NCBI RefSeq assembly: GCF_036084755.1
Contig: NZ_CP107968.1
Location: 3,813,501-3,877,500, forward strand
DNA from: Streptomyces sp. NBC_00370
GTDB taxonomy: Bacteria; Actinomycetota; Actinomycetes; Streptomycetales; Streptomycetaceae
Direction of reading: 5' to 3'
DNA length: 64,000 bases
The notes under the pieces were generated by a model. It made no database searches. It saw only the letters and a list, made by a program, of their open reading frames with translations, and was not told the origin of the DNA. Position numbers and translations under genes: made by a program. Position 1 is the first letter of the stretch, and each line of letters begins with the position of its first letter. Below are positions 52,050-58,756 of this stretch, piece after piece.

Positions 52050-52211
52050 CCGGCACACCGGGTCGTGCGGCGCGTCGGGGCGTACGAGGGGGCGTACGGA
52101 AGCGTCTGCGTACATGCGCCGTTGATGCGCCCGCCGTGCTGGGCATCCAATGGGGGCAAGGCGACGGCACTGACGTACGCCTACGAGGACGCACGCCTTC
52201 GAGGAGGGCCC

Positions 52212-52367
52212 ATGGCCGATTCCCCCGTGACCGATCCCCCGCCGGAAGCAACCCCCGCCGCAGCCCCGGCCGAAGTGCCCAGCCTCCCCCTGCTGGCCGC
52301 CTGCGGCTGCGGCTCAGGCTGCGGCTGCGGCTGCCAGTCAGGCGCCCCCTGCCAATGCGGCGGCTGA
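52212..52367 (+). CDS. Small Cys-rich metallothionein-like protein
   Basis: 51-residue protein with a perfect GGAGG six bases before the ATG and a strong terminator after the stop, so it is very likely expressed. The N-terminal half is Pro/Ala/Glu-rich (MADSPVTDPPPEATPAA). The last 21 residues hold seven cysteines in a CxC-rich pattern (CGCGSGCGCGC, then CQC) with no aromatic residue. CxC clusters bind soft metals in metallothioneins; binding here is inferred. It follows phoU on the same strand by about 160 bases. Confidence 0.8.
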   Translation: MADSPVTDPPPEATPAAAPAEVPSLPLLAACGCGSGCGCGCQSGAPCQCGG

Positions 52368-52388
52368 CACACCGACCCAACGCACGAC

Positions 52389-52418
52389 GAGGGCCCCTGC
52401 CTACGGACGGGGGCCCTC
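52389..52418 (+). terminator. Intrinsic terminator after Cys-rich gene
   Basis: A 9-bp perfect stem GAGGGCCCC (52389-52397) with 52410-52418 follows the 51-residue gene by 21 bases. Confidence 0.75.
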
Positions 52419-52562
52419 AACACGTACGGTGCCGTCCCTCTCCGGCTCGCGCTCCGACCGACGTCACCGCCCATCGGCGACAACGCGCCACCGAGCGGTG
52501 ACACACCCCTCTTCCACGTCCCACCACTCCTGGGCCACGCCGTGGTTGAGCAGACTCTGCAC

Positions 52563-52952
52563 CTAGTCGAGATCGGCAGTGGGCGGGACGTCCAGCGCAA
52601 CCATCCGGAACTGCTCGACCCCCTCCCCACGAACCCCAAGGTCACGAAAGAGGTCAAGCACGCTCTGGCGCGCGGCGACCGACCCCTTGTCGCGCAGCAC
52701 GATCAGCCGAATGGTGCAGTTCTCGGAGGGCCGCACCACATCACCGGCCCAGAACAGCCCTTCCTCGTCGGCACTCGCAAGGAACACATCGCCACAGGCG
52801 ACCCCTGGAACGAACCAGGGAACGTTGTCCAATCGCACGATGCCGTCCCCAAGGTCGATGGCCCATAGTCCCTCCACCCCGACAGGAGGCCAGTCGTCCT
52901 CTATCTCCAGTCGGAAGTGAAGCTTGACGTAGTTGGCTCCGGGCGCTGTCAC
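52563..52952 (-). CDS. DUF4265 protein, probably truncated by an in-frame stop
   Basis: The product as read has about 129 residues from GTG 52952 and carries the DUF4265 domain: YVKLHFRLEIEDDWPP, VGVEGLWAIDLGDGIVRLDNVPWFVPGVACGDVFLA (about 25-60). After the TAG the same frame continues for 32 codons with family-like sequence (VQSLLNHGVAQEWWDVEEGCVT) to TGA at 52464, so TAG at 52563-52565 looks like a nonsense mutation. DUF4265 is a small domain of unknown function. A frame also runs upstream to 53006; its start is uncertain and no ribosome binding site is clear. Confidence 0.75.
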   Translation of the reverse strand: MTAPGANYVKLHFRLEIEDDWPPVGVEGLWAIDLGDGIVRLDNVPWFVPGVACGDVFLASADEEGLFWAGDVVRPSENCTIRLIVLRDKGSVAARQSVLDLFRDLGVRGEGVEQFRMVALDVPPTADLD

Positions 52953-53023
52953 CCCGCAAGGATGCCTGGAACAGGGCGCCTTACGCACCGCCCGAGGCGA
53001 CGGCACAACCTGATCACCTCAAG

Positions 53024-53627
53024 TCACCGCATTGCGGGGAGGTTGGCGGCCGTGTACTCGTCTGCGATGTTGAACACGCTGGCGCACCGTGGACACTCGG
53101 CGCTGCCGAAGAGATGGGCAACTCCGTCGGCGAGCGCCCCTTCTCCGTCACGGAGGGCCGTCTCGTACATCCACCGGCCGATGCCGGGGACAGGCCAGCT
53201 GGTAGAAGTCGTCGGTGAAGTCCCCAAGGACGGTGCTCCAGTGGTACTGCTCCTCGGCTGCGAGCAGGTGGCGGAAGGTCGCGAGGTAATCCGCCGGCTG
53301 CGATCGAAGGTGCTGGTCCAACAACTCACTCAATTCCACGATCGCTTCGGCGCAGTCAGCCAGCAGATCGTCGCACCCGTGCTGCCCTGCCACGCGCTGT
53401 GTGATCGCCCCGGCCAGTCCACGCGCCCGTGCACTCCTCGACGCCAGGCGCACCAGCCGAGGCAGGGCTGCGAAGCTGGCAGGAGAGACAAGGTCGTGCT
53501 CAAGGCACAGCCGATACCCCAGTTCGTCCCACGCCTGGGCGTCCTCTTCGAGCTCCACCCACTCCAGGAGTTCGGGGACGCGTTCGACATCCCCGTAGCA
53601 GTCCCGCATCTGCGTCCAGTTCACCAC
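53024..53627 (-). pseudogene. Hypothetical protein gene, frameshifted
   Basis: Frame 1 gives MVNWTQMRDCYGDVERVPEL through DDFYQLACP (about 150 residues). It then shifts, and the sequence continues as GIGRWMYETALRDGEGALADGV...CPRCASVFNIADEYTAANLPAMR in another frame to 53024. Removing one base from the C4 run (G4 on the plus strand, 53186-53189) restores about 200 residues. Both parts have normal codon bias. A CPRC pair near the end may bind metal. Family not recognised. It is part of a decaying islet. Confidence 0.75.
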
Positions 53628-53663
53628 GCAGGCAGTTAAGCGCCTCGCGGAGTAGCCGGGCTC

Positions 53664-53977
53664 ATGACGCTGACCGTCCGGCGGAGATCATTCCGTGGCC
53701 GGGCGAGGAAGGCGATCCGTACGCACTGCCCTTCCACCCTCTGGAGCTCGGCGAAGACGCGCTGCGTGCGCTCTGCGGCTTCATCCAGGAGGGCATGCCG
53801 GAGTCTGACGACGTCGACGCGGAGAACATTGAGCTCCACGGCTTCGTCGTACGAGACCCGAACGGCCCCGATCCTGCGGAGAGCGAGGCGGCGAAGCGGA
53901 GAGCAGTAGAGGCGCTGGGCCGCCGCAGTTACACGATGGGACCTGACGGTGTCTTGATCGCACAGGACGGCCTCTAG
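53664..53977 (+). pseudogene. Hypothetical acidic protein gene with broken start
   Basis: From about 53675 the frame reads RPAEIIPWPGEEGDPYALPF, then HPLELGEDALRALCGFIQEG and ends YTMGPDGVLIAQDGL, an acidic protein of about 105 residues with normal codon use. No start codon exists in this frame, but ATG 53664 (MTLT) joins it if one base is added near 53674. So the gene has probably lost a base. Family not recognised. Confidence 0.6.
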
Positions 53978-54352
53978 CCGCTACCGAGGCAGCCCAGCGC
54001 CGTCCCGGGACCGCGCTCGCGGGACCCCGCCCACAGGCGGCCCAGCGCGCCGCAACGCCCCCCGCCTCGCAGCGAATCCGCGGGTGGGTCGTCGTTGGTA
54101 GTTGTCGGGGCTGCTGAGCACCGTCGGGCGGCCCAGAGACGGCCCACCTATCGCCCCCGAATCACCGCCGAGAGCCCGCTCAGAAGGAGTGATAGAGCGG
54201 ATCGCGTGACTCAGGCACTTTCCCGAGCGCCCGCTGTCCGGGTAGAGGTGTCGACGGTCACGTGTCCCCATGGACCATGGGTGCCCGCTGATCGTGCGCG
54301 GCCCCAAGCGACTGCCAGAGAATCCGATGGACATCGCCGAGATACTGCCATC
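53978..54352. other. Intergenic region with direct repeat copy
   Basis: About 375 bases with no gene I can support. It contains the 17-bp sequence CGGCCCAGAGACGGCCC at 54129-54145, repeated at 56115-56131 just outside the mobile-element remnants. Confidence 0.5.
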
Positions 54353-54877
54353 ATGGCCGTCACCCAACTTCTCGCCCGCATTCCGGCGGAGTATCTCGCC
54401 GCGTGCCGCGAGTCAGCCAGCGCCTCACCAGACGGTGATCCTCGCTGGGATCCGCCGGCATCGGACATCGTGGACCTGGACTGGGCGCCGGCCTTGCTCA
54501 CCCGCCTGGGCGAGGTGTCTGGCCTCGATGATGTTCGCCTCGACGCTCTCCGCCAGGCCACCAACGGCGACACCACTGTGGACCTAGGTTTTCTCAGTAC
54601 GCACCCGCACGCCATCGGCCCGTTCGGGCCCGCCCCTACGGCTCTGTCCAGCACTCAAGTGGCGAGCGTCTCGGAGCTGCTCGACCAGATCGACATGCAC
54701 TCCCTCCTGGCCACCCTGCCTACCGACAACCGCGAAGCCGGATGCCTGATCGGCCACGGGGCTGATCACATCACCGGCGGACCGCGCGAGTACCTGCTAA
54801 AGCACTTCAACGCCCTGCGTGGCTTCTACAGCGACGCAGCAAAGCGCCACCTGCTCGTCGTGCTCTGGTGGGACTGA
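54353..54877 (+). CDS. DUF1877 (YfbM-like) protein
   Basis: 174-residue soluble acidic protein matching the DUF1877 pattern: MAVTQLLARIPAEYLAACRES at the start, then DIVDLDWAPALLTRLGE (about 41-57), GHGADHITGGPREYLLKHFNAL (about 144) and the C-terminal LLVVLWWD. Such proteins have no known enzyme activity. ATG 54353 is the natural start by family pattern; the open frame extends upstream without conservation. It appears intact within an otherwise decayed segment. Confidence 0.78.
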   Translation: MAVTQLLARIPAEYLAACRESASASPDGDPRWDPPASDIVDLDWAPALLTRLGEVSGLDDVRLDALRQATNGDTTVDLGFLSTHPHAIGPFGPAPTALSSTQVASVSELLDQIDMHSLLATLPTDNREAGCLIGHGADHITGGPREYLLKHFNALRGFYSDAAKRHLLVVLWWD

Positions 54878-54953
54878 TTCGGACCCCAACGTAGGCGTCT
54901 CCCCTACGAGCACTACGTGAACTTGGGCCTGGGGAATCCCGCGATCGTCCACA

Positions 54954-55139
54954 CCGGCCGATGGGGATCTCGTAGACGATCTCGCACAGCGCGGCGGGGA
55001 TGACGATGGCCGCAGTTTCCACGGGTTGGCCCTGGTCGCTGTAGTAGGTCCGCCGGATGTGCGTGACAAGGGCGGACTTCTGGATGCCGAGGAGCGTTGC
55101 CTCCTCGGCATTCGCCTGCCGCGGTTCGAGCTGCTCCAC
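54954..55139 (-). pseudogene. GntR/UTRA regulator 3' fragment
   Basis: The minus strand encodes EQLEPRQANAEEATLLGIQK, then HIRRTYYSDQGQPVETAAIV and CEIVYEIPIGR, the C-terminal part of a UTRA ligand domain of HutC-type GntR proteins. The N-terminal winged helix is missing, and the normal stop after IPIGR is absent, so it reads on. It is a fragment, cut off where the integrase remnant begins; such GntR genes commonly sit in Streptomyces integrative elements. Confidence 0.78.
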
Positions 55140-55173
55140 GGCACCGCGCGGTGGTCACGTCTGGCGAACCTCT

Positions 55174-55365
55174 CGCAACGAGGAAGCGTGGAAGCCGGCT
55201 CTGGCCTCGGCGGGCGTCATCCCGGTGCCTGCGGCCGGCGCTCCGCACGCGGAGTACCTGGGGCACAGCGATCCCGGTCTCACTCTGCGTGTCTACGCCC
55301 ACCTGATGCCGTCCAGCCGCGGGCGCACCACCAAAGCCCTGACCTGGACCTTTCAACGGTACTAG
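55174..55365 (+). pseudogene. Tyrosine recombinase (integrase) 3' fragment
   Basis: Plus strand encodes RNEEAWKPALASAGVIPVPA, then after an internal deletion AEYLGHSDPGLTLRVYAHLM and PSSRGRTTKALTWTFQRY. The LGHSDPGLTLRVYAHLMPSS block holds the nucleophile Tyr of phage/AICE-type integrases. The catalytic Arg and the HxxR box are gone. No excisionase or replication gene remains. Confidence 0.85.
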
Positions 55366-55480
55366 CTATTCCAGTCATCACGTAACAACCATCTACCACA
55401 AATTTGGCGATTACACTCGGTGATGGTCATTGTTATGCGGCTTCCTTAGAACAAGCCAAACAGCAAGCCGACAACTAATA

Positions 55481-55600
55481 CTACGGCTTCTAATGCCACT
55501 CCTAGTGCGACTTGCAATGCGACTTGCAGTACGACTTGCAGCGCGGCTTTCAATGCGACTTACAATGCTGTTTGCAATGCGACTTCTAATGCCACTTCTA
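55481..55600. repeat. AT-rich 12-bp minisatellite (ten units)
   Basis: Ten contiguous 12-bp units start at 55481 with consensus ATGCGACTTGCA (for example GTGCGACTTGCA, ATGCGACTTACA). GC is about 45-50 percent against roughly 70 percent around it. No frame has a clear ribosome binding site; on the plus strand one frame reads as repeated MRLA-like tetrapeptides. Confidence 0.9.
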
Positions 55601-55848
55601 TCGGACACACAGTGCAAAGACACCCCACCTTGACATCTCCGCAGGTGGCGGCTTGAGAGTCGGTTGGCGAGGCTCCGCACCGCTGCACCGCACAATCTGC
55701 GAGCGGAAAGACCTCATCGGAAGCTCACGCGACATTCCAACGTGGACAGGTACTACCTGCCTGAAGTTCCCGGATCGCCGAACAAGCCGCCCATCTGCGG
55801 ATTTCAAGGATCGAGGGAATACCCGTAGAGTTTAGCCACGAATGGAGA

Positions 55849-55876
55849 GGCCGCCTCCCATGCAGGGGAGGCGGCC
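55849..55876. terminator. Intrinsic terminator
   Basis: An 11-bp perfect stem GGCCGCCTCCC (55849-55859) with 55866-55876. The sequence 55620-55840 before it has short frames that I do not recognise. Confidence 0.75.
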
Positions 55877-55913
55877 CGGTTCTCCATCAGCGCATTGAAA
55901 GCAGGTAACACGC

Positions 55914-56114
55914 GTGGAGAAGTCCATGGTGCCACGGAACAGCGTGGTCATCAGCATCAGCCTCCGGGAGCTGCCGTTCGCTTTGATCGGCATCGGCGGC
56001 GGCGCGCTGGCTACATGGGCGGCGGCCCCTCCGTGGGCCGCCATCCCGATCGCCCTGCTGGTGACGTTCCGAGTCAGCGTTCAGCTTTGGCGGGGCCGGT
56101 CGATTCGGCGCTGA
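55914..56114 (+). CDS. Small predicted membrane protein
   Basis: 66 residues from a GTG: charged start MEKSMVPRNSVV, two hydrophobic stretches (LPFALIGIGGGALATWAAA, about 20-38, and AAIPIALLVTFRVSV) and a basic end WRGRSIRR. Two-helix membrane proteins like this are common in Streptomyces mobile elements, and it lies beside integrase remains. No strong ribosome binding site, so the gene is tentative. Confidence 0.45.
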   Translation: MEKSMVPRNSVVISISLRELPFALIGIGGGALATWAAAPPWAAIPIALLVTFRVSVQLWRGRSIRR

Positions 56115-56143
56115 CGGCCCAGAGACGGCCCCGGCGCAGCATT

Positions 56144-56182
56144 AAGGCCCCTACCGGCGGAAAGACCGCAGGTGGGGGCCTT
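56144..56182 (-). terminator. Terminator after gpmA
   Basis: Stem AAGGCCCCTACC (56144-56155) with GGTGGGGGCCTT (56171-56182), one G-T wobble, 13 bases after the gpmA stop. Confidence 0.75.
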
Positions 56183-56194
56183 GAGCTGTGCTGG

Positions 56195-56956
56195 TTACTT
56201 CTTCTTGCCCTGGTTCTTGACCGCTTCGATCGCCGCGGCTGCCGCGTCCGCGTCCAGGTAGGTGCCGCCCTGTTTTACCGGGTGGAAGTCCTTGTCGAGG
56301 TCGTAGACCAGCGGGATGCCCGTCGGGATGTTCAGGGCTGCGATGTCCTCGTCGGAGATGTTGTCGAGGTGCTTGACCAGGGCGCGGAGGCTGTTGCCGT
56401 GGGCCACTACCAGGACCGTGTGGCCTGCCTGGAGGTCCGGGACCACGTTGTCGTACCAGTAGGGCATCATGCGGACGACGACGTCCTTGAGGCACTCCGT
56501 CTGGGGGCGGGCCTCCGGGGGGATCGTCGCGTAGCGGGGGTCGTTGATCTGGGAGTACTCGCCCGCCGCGTCGAGGACCGGGGGCGGGGTGTCGTACGAG
56601 CGGCGCCAGAGCATGAACTGCTCCTCGCCGAACTCGGCCAGGGTCTGGGCCTTGTCCTTGCCCTGGAGGGCGCCGTAGTGGCGCTCGTTCAGGCGCCAGG
56701 AGCGGCGGACCGGGATCCAGTGGCGGTCGGCTGCCTCCAGGCCGAGCTGCGCCGTGCGGATGGCGCGCTTCAGGACGGAGGTGTGGAGTACGTCGGGGAG
56801 CAGGCCGGCGTCCTTGAGCAGCTCACCGCCGCGGACCGCCTCCTTCTCGCCCTTGTCGTTGAGATTGACGTCCACCCAGCCGGTGAACAGGTTCTTCTCG
56901 TTCCATTCGCTCTCGCCGTGGCGGAGGAGGATCAGTTTGTACGGTGCGTCGGCCAT
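56195..56956 (-). CDS. gpmA: 2,3-bisphosphoglycerate-dependent phosphoglycerate mutase
   Basis: Glycolytic enzyme interconverting 3- and 2-phosphoglycerate. The 253-residue protein has the RHG active-site motif ILLRHGESEWNEKNLFTGWVDVNLNDKG (about 9-36, His in RHG is the phospho-acceptor), WRLNERHYGALQGKDKAQ (about 85-102), and VLVVAHGNSLRALVKHLDNIS with the second His (about 180). C-terminal lysine tail NQGKKK. The ATG at 56956 (MADAPYK) is supported by family length. Cytosolic; a core gene. Confidence 0.97.
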   Translation of the reverse strand: MADAPYKLILLRHGESEWNEKNLFTGWVDVNLNDKGEKEAVRGGELLKDAGLLPDVLHTSVLKRAIRTAQLGLEAADRHWIPVRRSWRLNERHYGALQGKDKAQTLAEFGEEQFMLWRRSYDTPPPVLDAAGEYSQINDPRYATIPPEARPQTECLKDVVVRMMPYWYDNVVPDLQAGHTVLVVAHGNSLRALVKHLDNISDEDIAALNIPTGIPLVYDLDKDFHPVKQGGTYLDADAAAAAIEAVKNQGKKK

Positions 56957-57137
56957 GGGCCAGAGCCTAATAGACCCCGTCGGCGCCCCCGCCGCGCCGG
57001 GTGTGCTTCCTGTGCGCCGCCGCCGGACGGGTGGCGGCGGCGGTGTCGGCGGCAGGGGGTGGGCAGCATGGGGCCGGGATCTGCTTTCTGTTGGTCTTGC
57101 CGGCCGACCGTTCCCGTCCTGCCTCCTGGAGGTTCCC

Positions 57138-57641
57138 TTGTCCGCTCCGCGTTCGCGCCGTGCCCTCGTCGGTCTTGCCGCCGGCCTCGGCGCCATGGTC
57201 GCCGTCGCCGGGTTCGTACTGCCGCGATCGGCCGCGCCCGCCGACCACGACGACGACACGACCGTCCTGTCGTGGGTGGCGGAGAAGCAGGCCGACACCG
57301 AGCCTCGGCATCCGGAGGTCGGCGACAGTTGGGTTACCTATCTTCGGTTGCGTGAGGGATCTGCCAAAGGCGGGAACCGCCCGGTCATGGGGGACGGCAG
57401 TGCCAAGTGCTCCGCCGTCGCCGTCACCGACCGCGGCATCATCACCCAGTGCCAGCGCGTCCTGCGCACCGACCGCGGCACCATCGCGCTGAGCGCGATG
57501 ATCGACCGGTTCGGTGCCGGGCCCTACACCGGTCCCTCGGCCGTCGTCGGCGGCACGGGTGCGTACGCGGGCGCCGAGGGGCAGGCCACGATCACCCTCG
57601 ACGGGCCGGTCGTCCGCTTCCGTATCGAGCTTGATGACTGA
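57138..57641 (+). CDS. Secreted protein with allene-oxide-cyclase-like barrel
   Basis: 167-residue exported protein from a TTG start that sits six bases after a GGAGG. Signal peptide SAPRSRRALVGLAAGLGAM then VAVAGFVLPRSAA; mature part about 35-167 with the barrel signature SAVVGGTGAYAGAEGQATITL (about 135-155) found in allene oxide cyclase/dirigent-like folds, plus KCSAVAVTDRGIITQCQRVL with two cysteines. Ligand unknown. It overlaps the nos start by eight bases, so the two are translationally coupled, an arrangement I have not seen described. Confidence 0.8.
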   Translation: MSAPRSRRALVGLAAGLGAMVAVAGFVLPRSAAPADHDDDTTVLSWVAEKQADTEPRHPEVGDSWVTYLRLREGSAKGGNRPVMGDGSAKCSAVAVTDRGIITQCQRVLRTDRGTIALSAMIDRFGAGPYTGPSAVVGGTGAYAGAEGQATITLDGPVVRFRIELDD

Positions 57642-58743
57642 CCTGACTGCGGCCGATGCGGTTACGGATCCGGCTGCCTACGCCGAGGCTGCCGCTTTCC
57701 TGCTCGGCGCCGACTGGCTCACGGACAGCGAGCGCACCGTCCGTACCGCCGCCGTCCGCGCCGAGCTGCGTGCCACCGGCTCGTACCGGCACACCCCCGA
57801 GGAGCTGGCGCACGGCGCGAAGGCGGCCTGGCGCAACCACGCGCGGTGCGTGGGGCGGCTGCACTGGAAGGCGCTGCGCGTCGTCGACCGGCGCGATGTC
57901 ACCAGCGCCGAGGAGGTGTTCGACGCGTGCGTGGGCCATCTGCGTGCGGCGTCGGCCGACGGGCGGCTCCAGCCCGTCATCACCGTCTTCCCGCAGCGCG
58001 CGCCGGACGGCTCGGCGATCCGGATCTGGAACCCGCAGCTGATCCGGTACGCCGGCTACCGCGACGCGGACGGCTCGGTCACCGGCGACCCGCTCCACGT
58101 CGAACTGACCGACATGGCAAGGTCGTTGGGGTGGCAGGGGCGCGGCGGCCGGTTCGACGTGCTGCCGCTGATCGTCCAGATGCCGGGAGAGGAGCCGCGC
58201 TGGTTCGAGCTGCCGTCGGACGCCGTGCTCGAAGTGCCGCTGACGCACCCGGAGTTCGGCTGGTTCGCGGAGCTGGACCTGCGCTGGCACGCCGTCCCCG
58301 CGATCTCCGACATGCGGATGGAGATCGGCGGGATCGACTACCCCGCCTGCCCGTTCAACGGCTGGTACGTCGGCTACGAGATCGGCGCCCGCAACCTCGC
58401 CGACACCGACCGCTACGACCTGCTGCCACTCGTCGCCGCGCACATGGCCATCGACACCTCGTACGACTCGACCCTCTGGAAGGACCGGGCGCTGGTCGAG
58501 CTGAACCGCGCCGTGCTGTACTCGTTCCAGCAGGCCGAGGTCCATCTGGTCGACCACCACACCGTGACACGGCAGTTCGTCACGCATGAGGACCGTGAGC
58601 GGCGCAAGGGCTACCCGGTGTCGGCCGACAAGCACTGGATCGTGCCGCCGCTGTCGGCGTCCACCACACCGGTGTTCCACCGGCCGTACGAGACGATCGA
58701 GGCGCGCCCCAACTTCTTCCGCCAGCCCGCCGCTTGGCGATGA
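57634..58743 (+). CDS. nos: Bacterial nitric oxide synthase oxygenase
   Basis: Haem oxygenase domain of nitric oxide synthase, converting L-arginine to citrulline and NO. The 369-residue protein lacks the reductase half, as in other bacterial NOS. The haem-thiolate Cys is in WRNHARCVGRLHWKAL (about residue 72-74). The arginine-binding Glu lies in CPFNGWYVGYEIGARNLADTDRY (about 240), and FHRPYETIEARPNF closes the pterin site. The usual N-terminal zinc Cys motif is absent, as in bacteria. In plant-pathogenic Streptomyces, NOS supplies NO to the nitrating P450 of thaxtomin; no P450 or NRPS lies here, so another role (signalling or oxidative stress) is likely. No dedicated reductase is adjacent. 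Confidence 0.95.
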   Translation: MTDLTAADAVTDPAAYAEAAAFLLGADWLTDSERTVRTAAVRAELRATGSYRHTPEELAHGAKAAWRNHARCVGRLHWKALRVVDRRDVTSAEEVFDACVGHLRAASADGRLQPVITVFPQRAPDGSAIRIWNPQLIRYAGYRDADGSVTGDPLHVELTDMARSLGWQGRGGRFDVLPLIVQMPGEEPRWFELPSDAVLEVPLTHPEFGWFAELDLRWHAVPAISDMRMEIGGIDYPACPFNGWYVGYEIGARNLADTDRYDLLPLVAAHMAIDTSYDSTLWKDRALVELNRAVLYSFQQAEVHLVDHHTVTRQFVTHEDRERRKGYPVSADKHWIVPPLSASTTPVFHRPYETIEARPNFFRQPAAWR

Positions 58744-58756
58744 GCGGCCGGGTTCC

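Noticed and set aside
55174..55365. A functional integrase
   Set aside because: Only the Tyr-containing C-terminus is left; the Arg and HxxR catalytic boxes are deleted.
57634..58743. A thaxtomin-type cluster around nos
   Set aside because: No NRPS, nitrating P450 or AraC regulator (TxtR) is in the window; the neighbours are housekeeping or transport genes.
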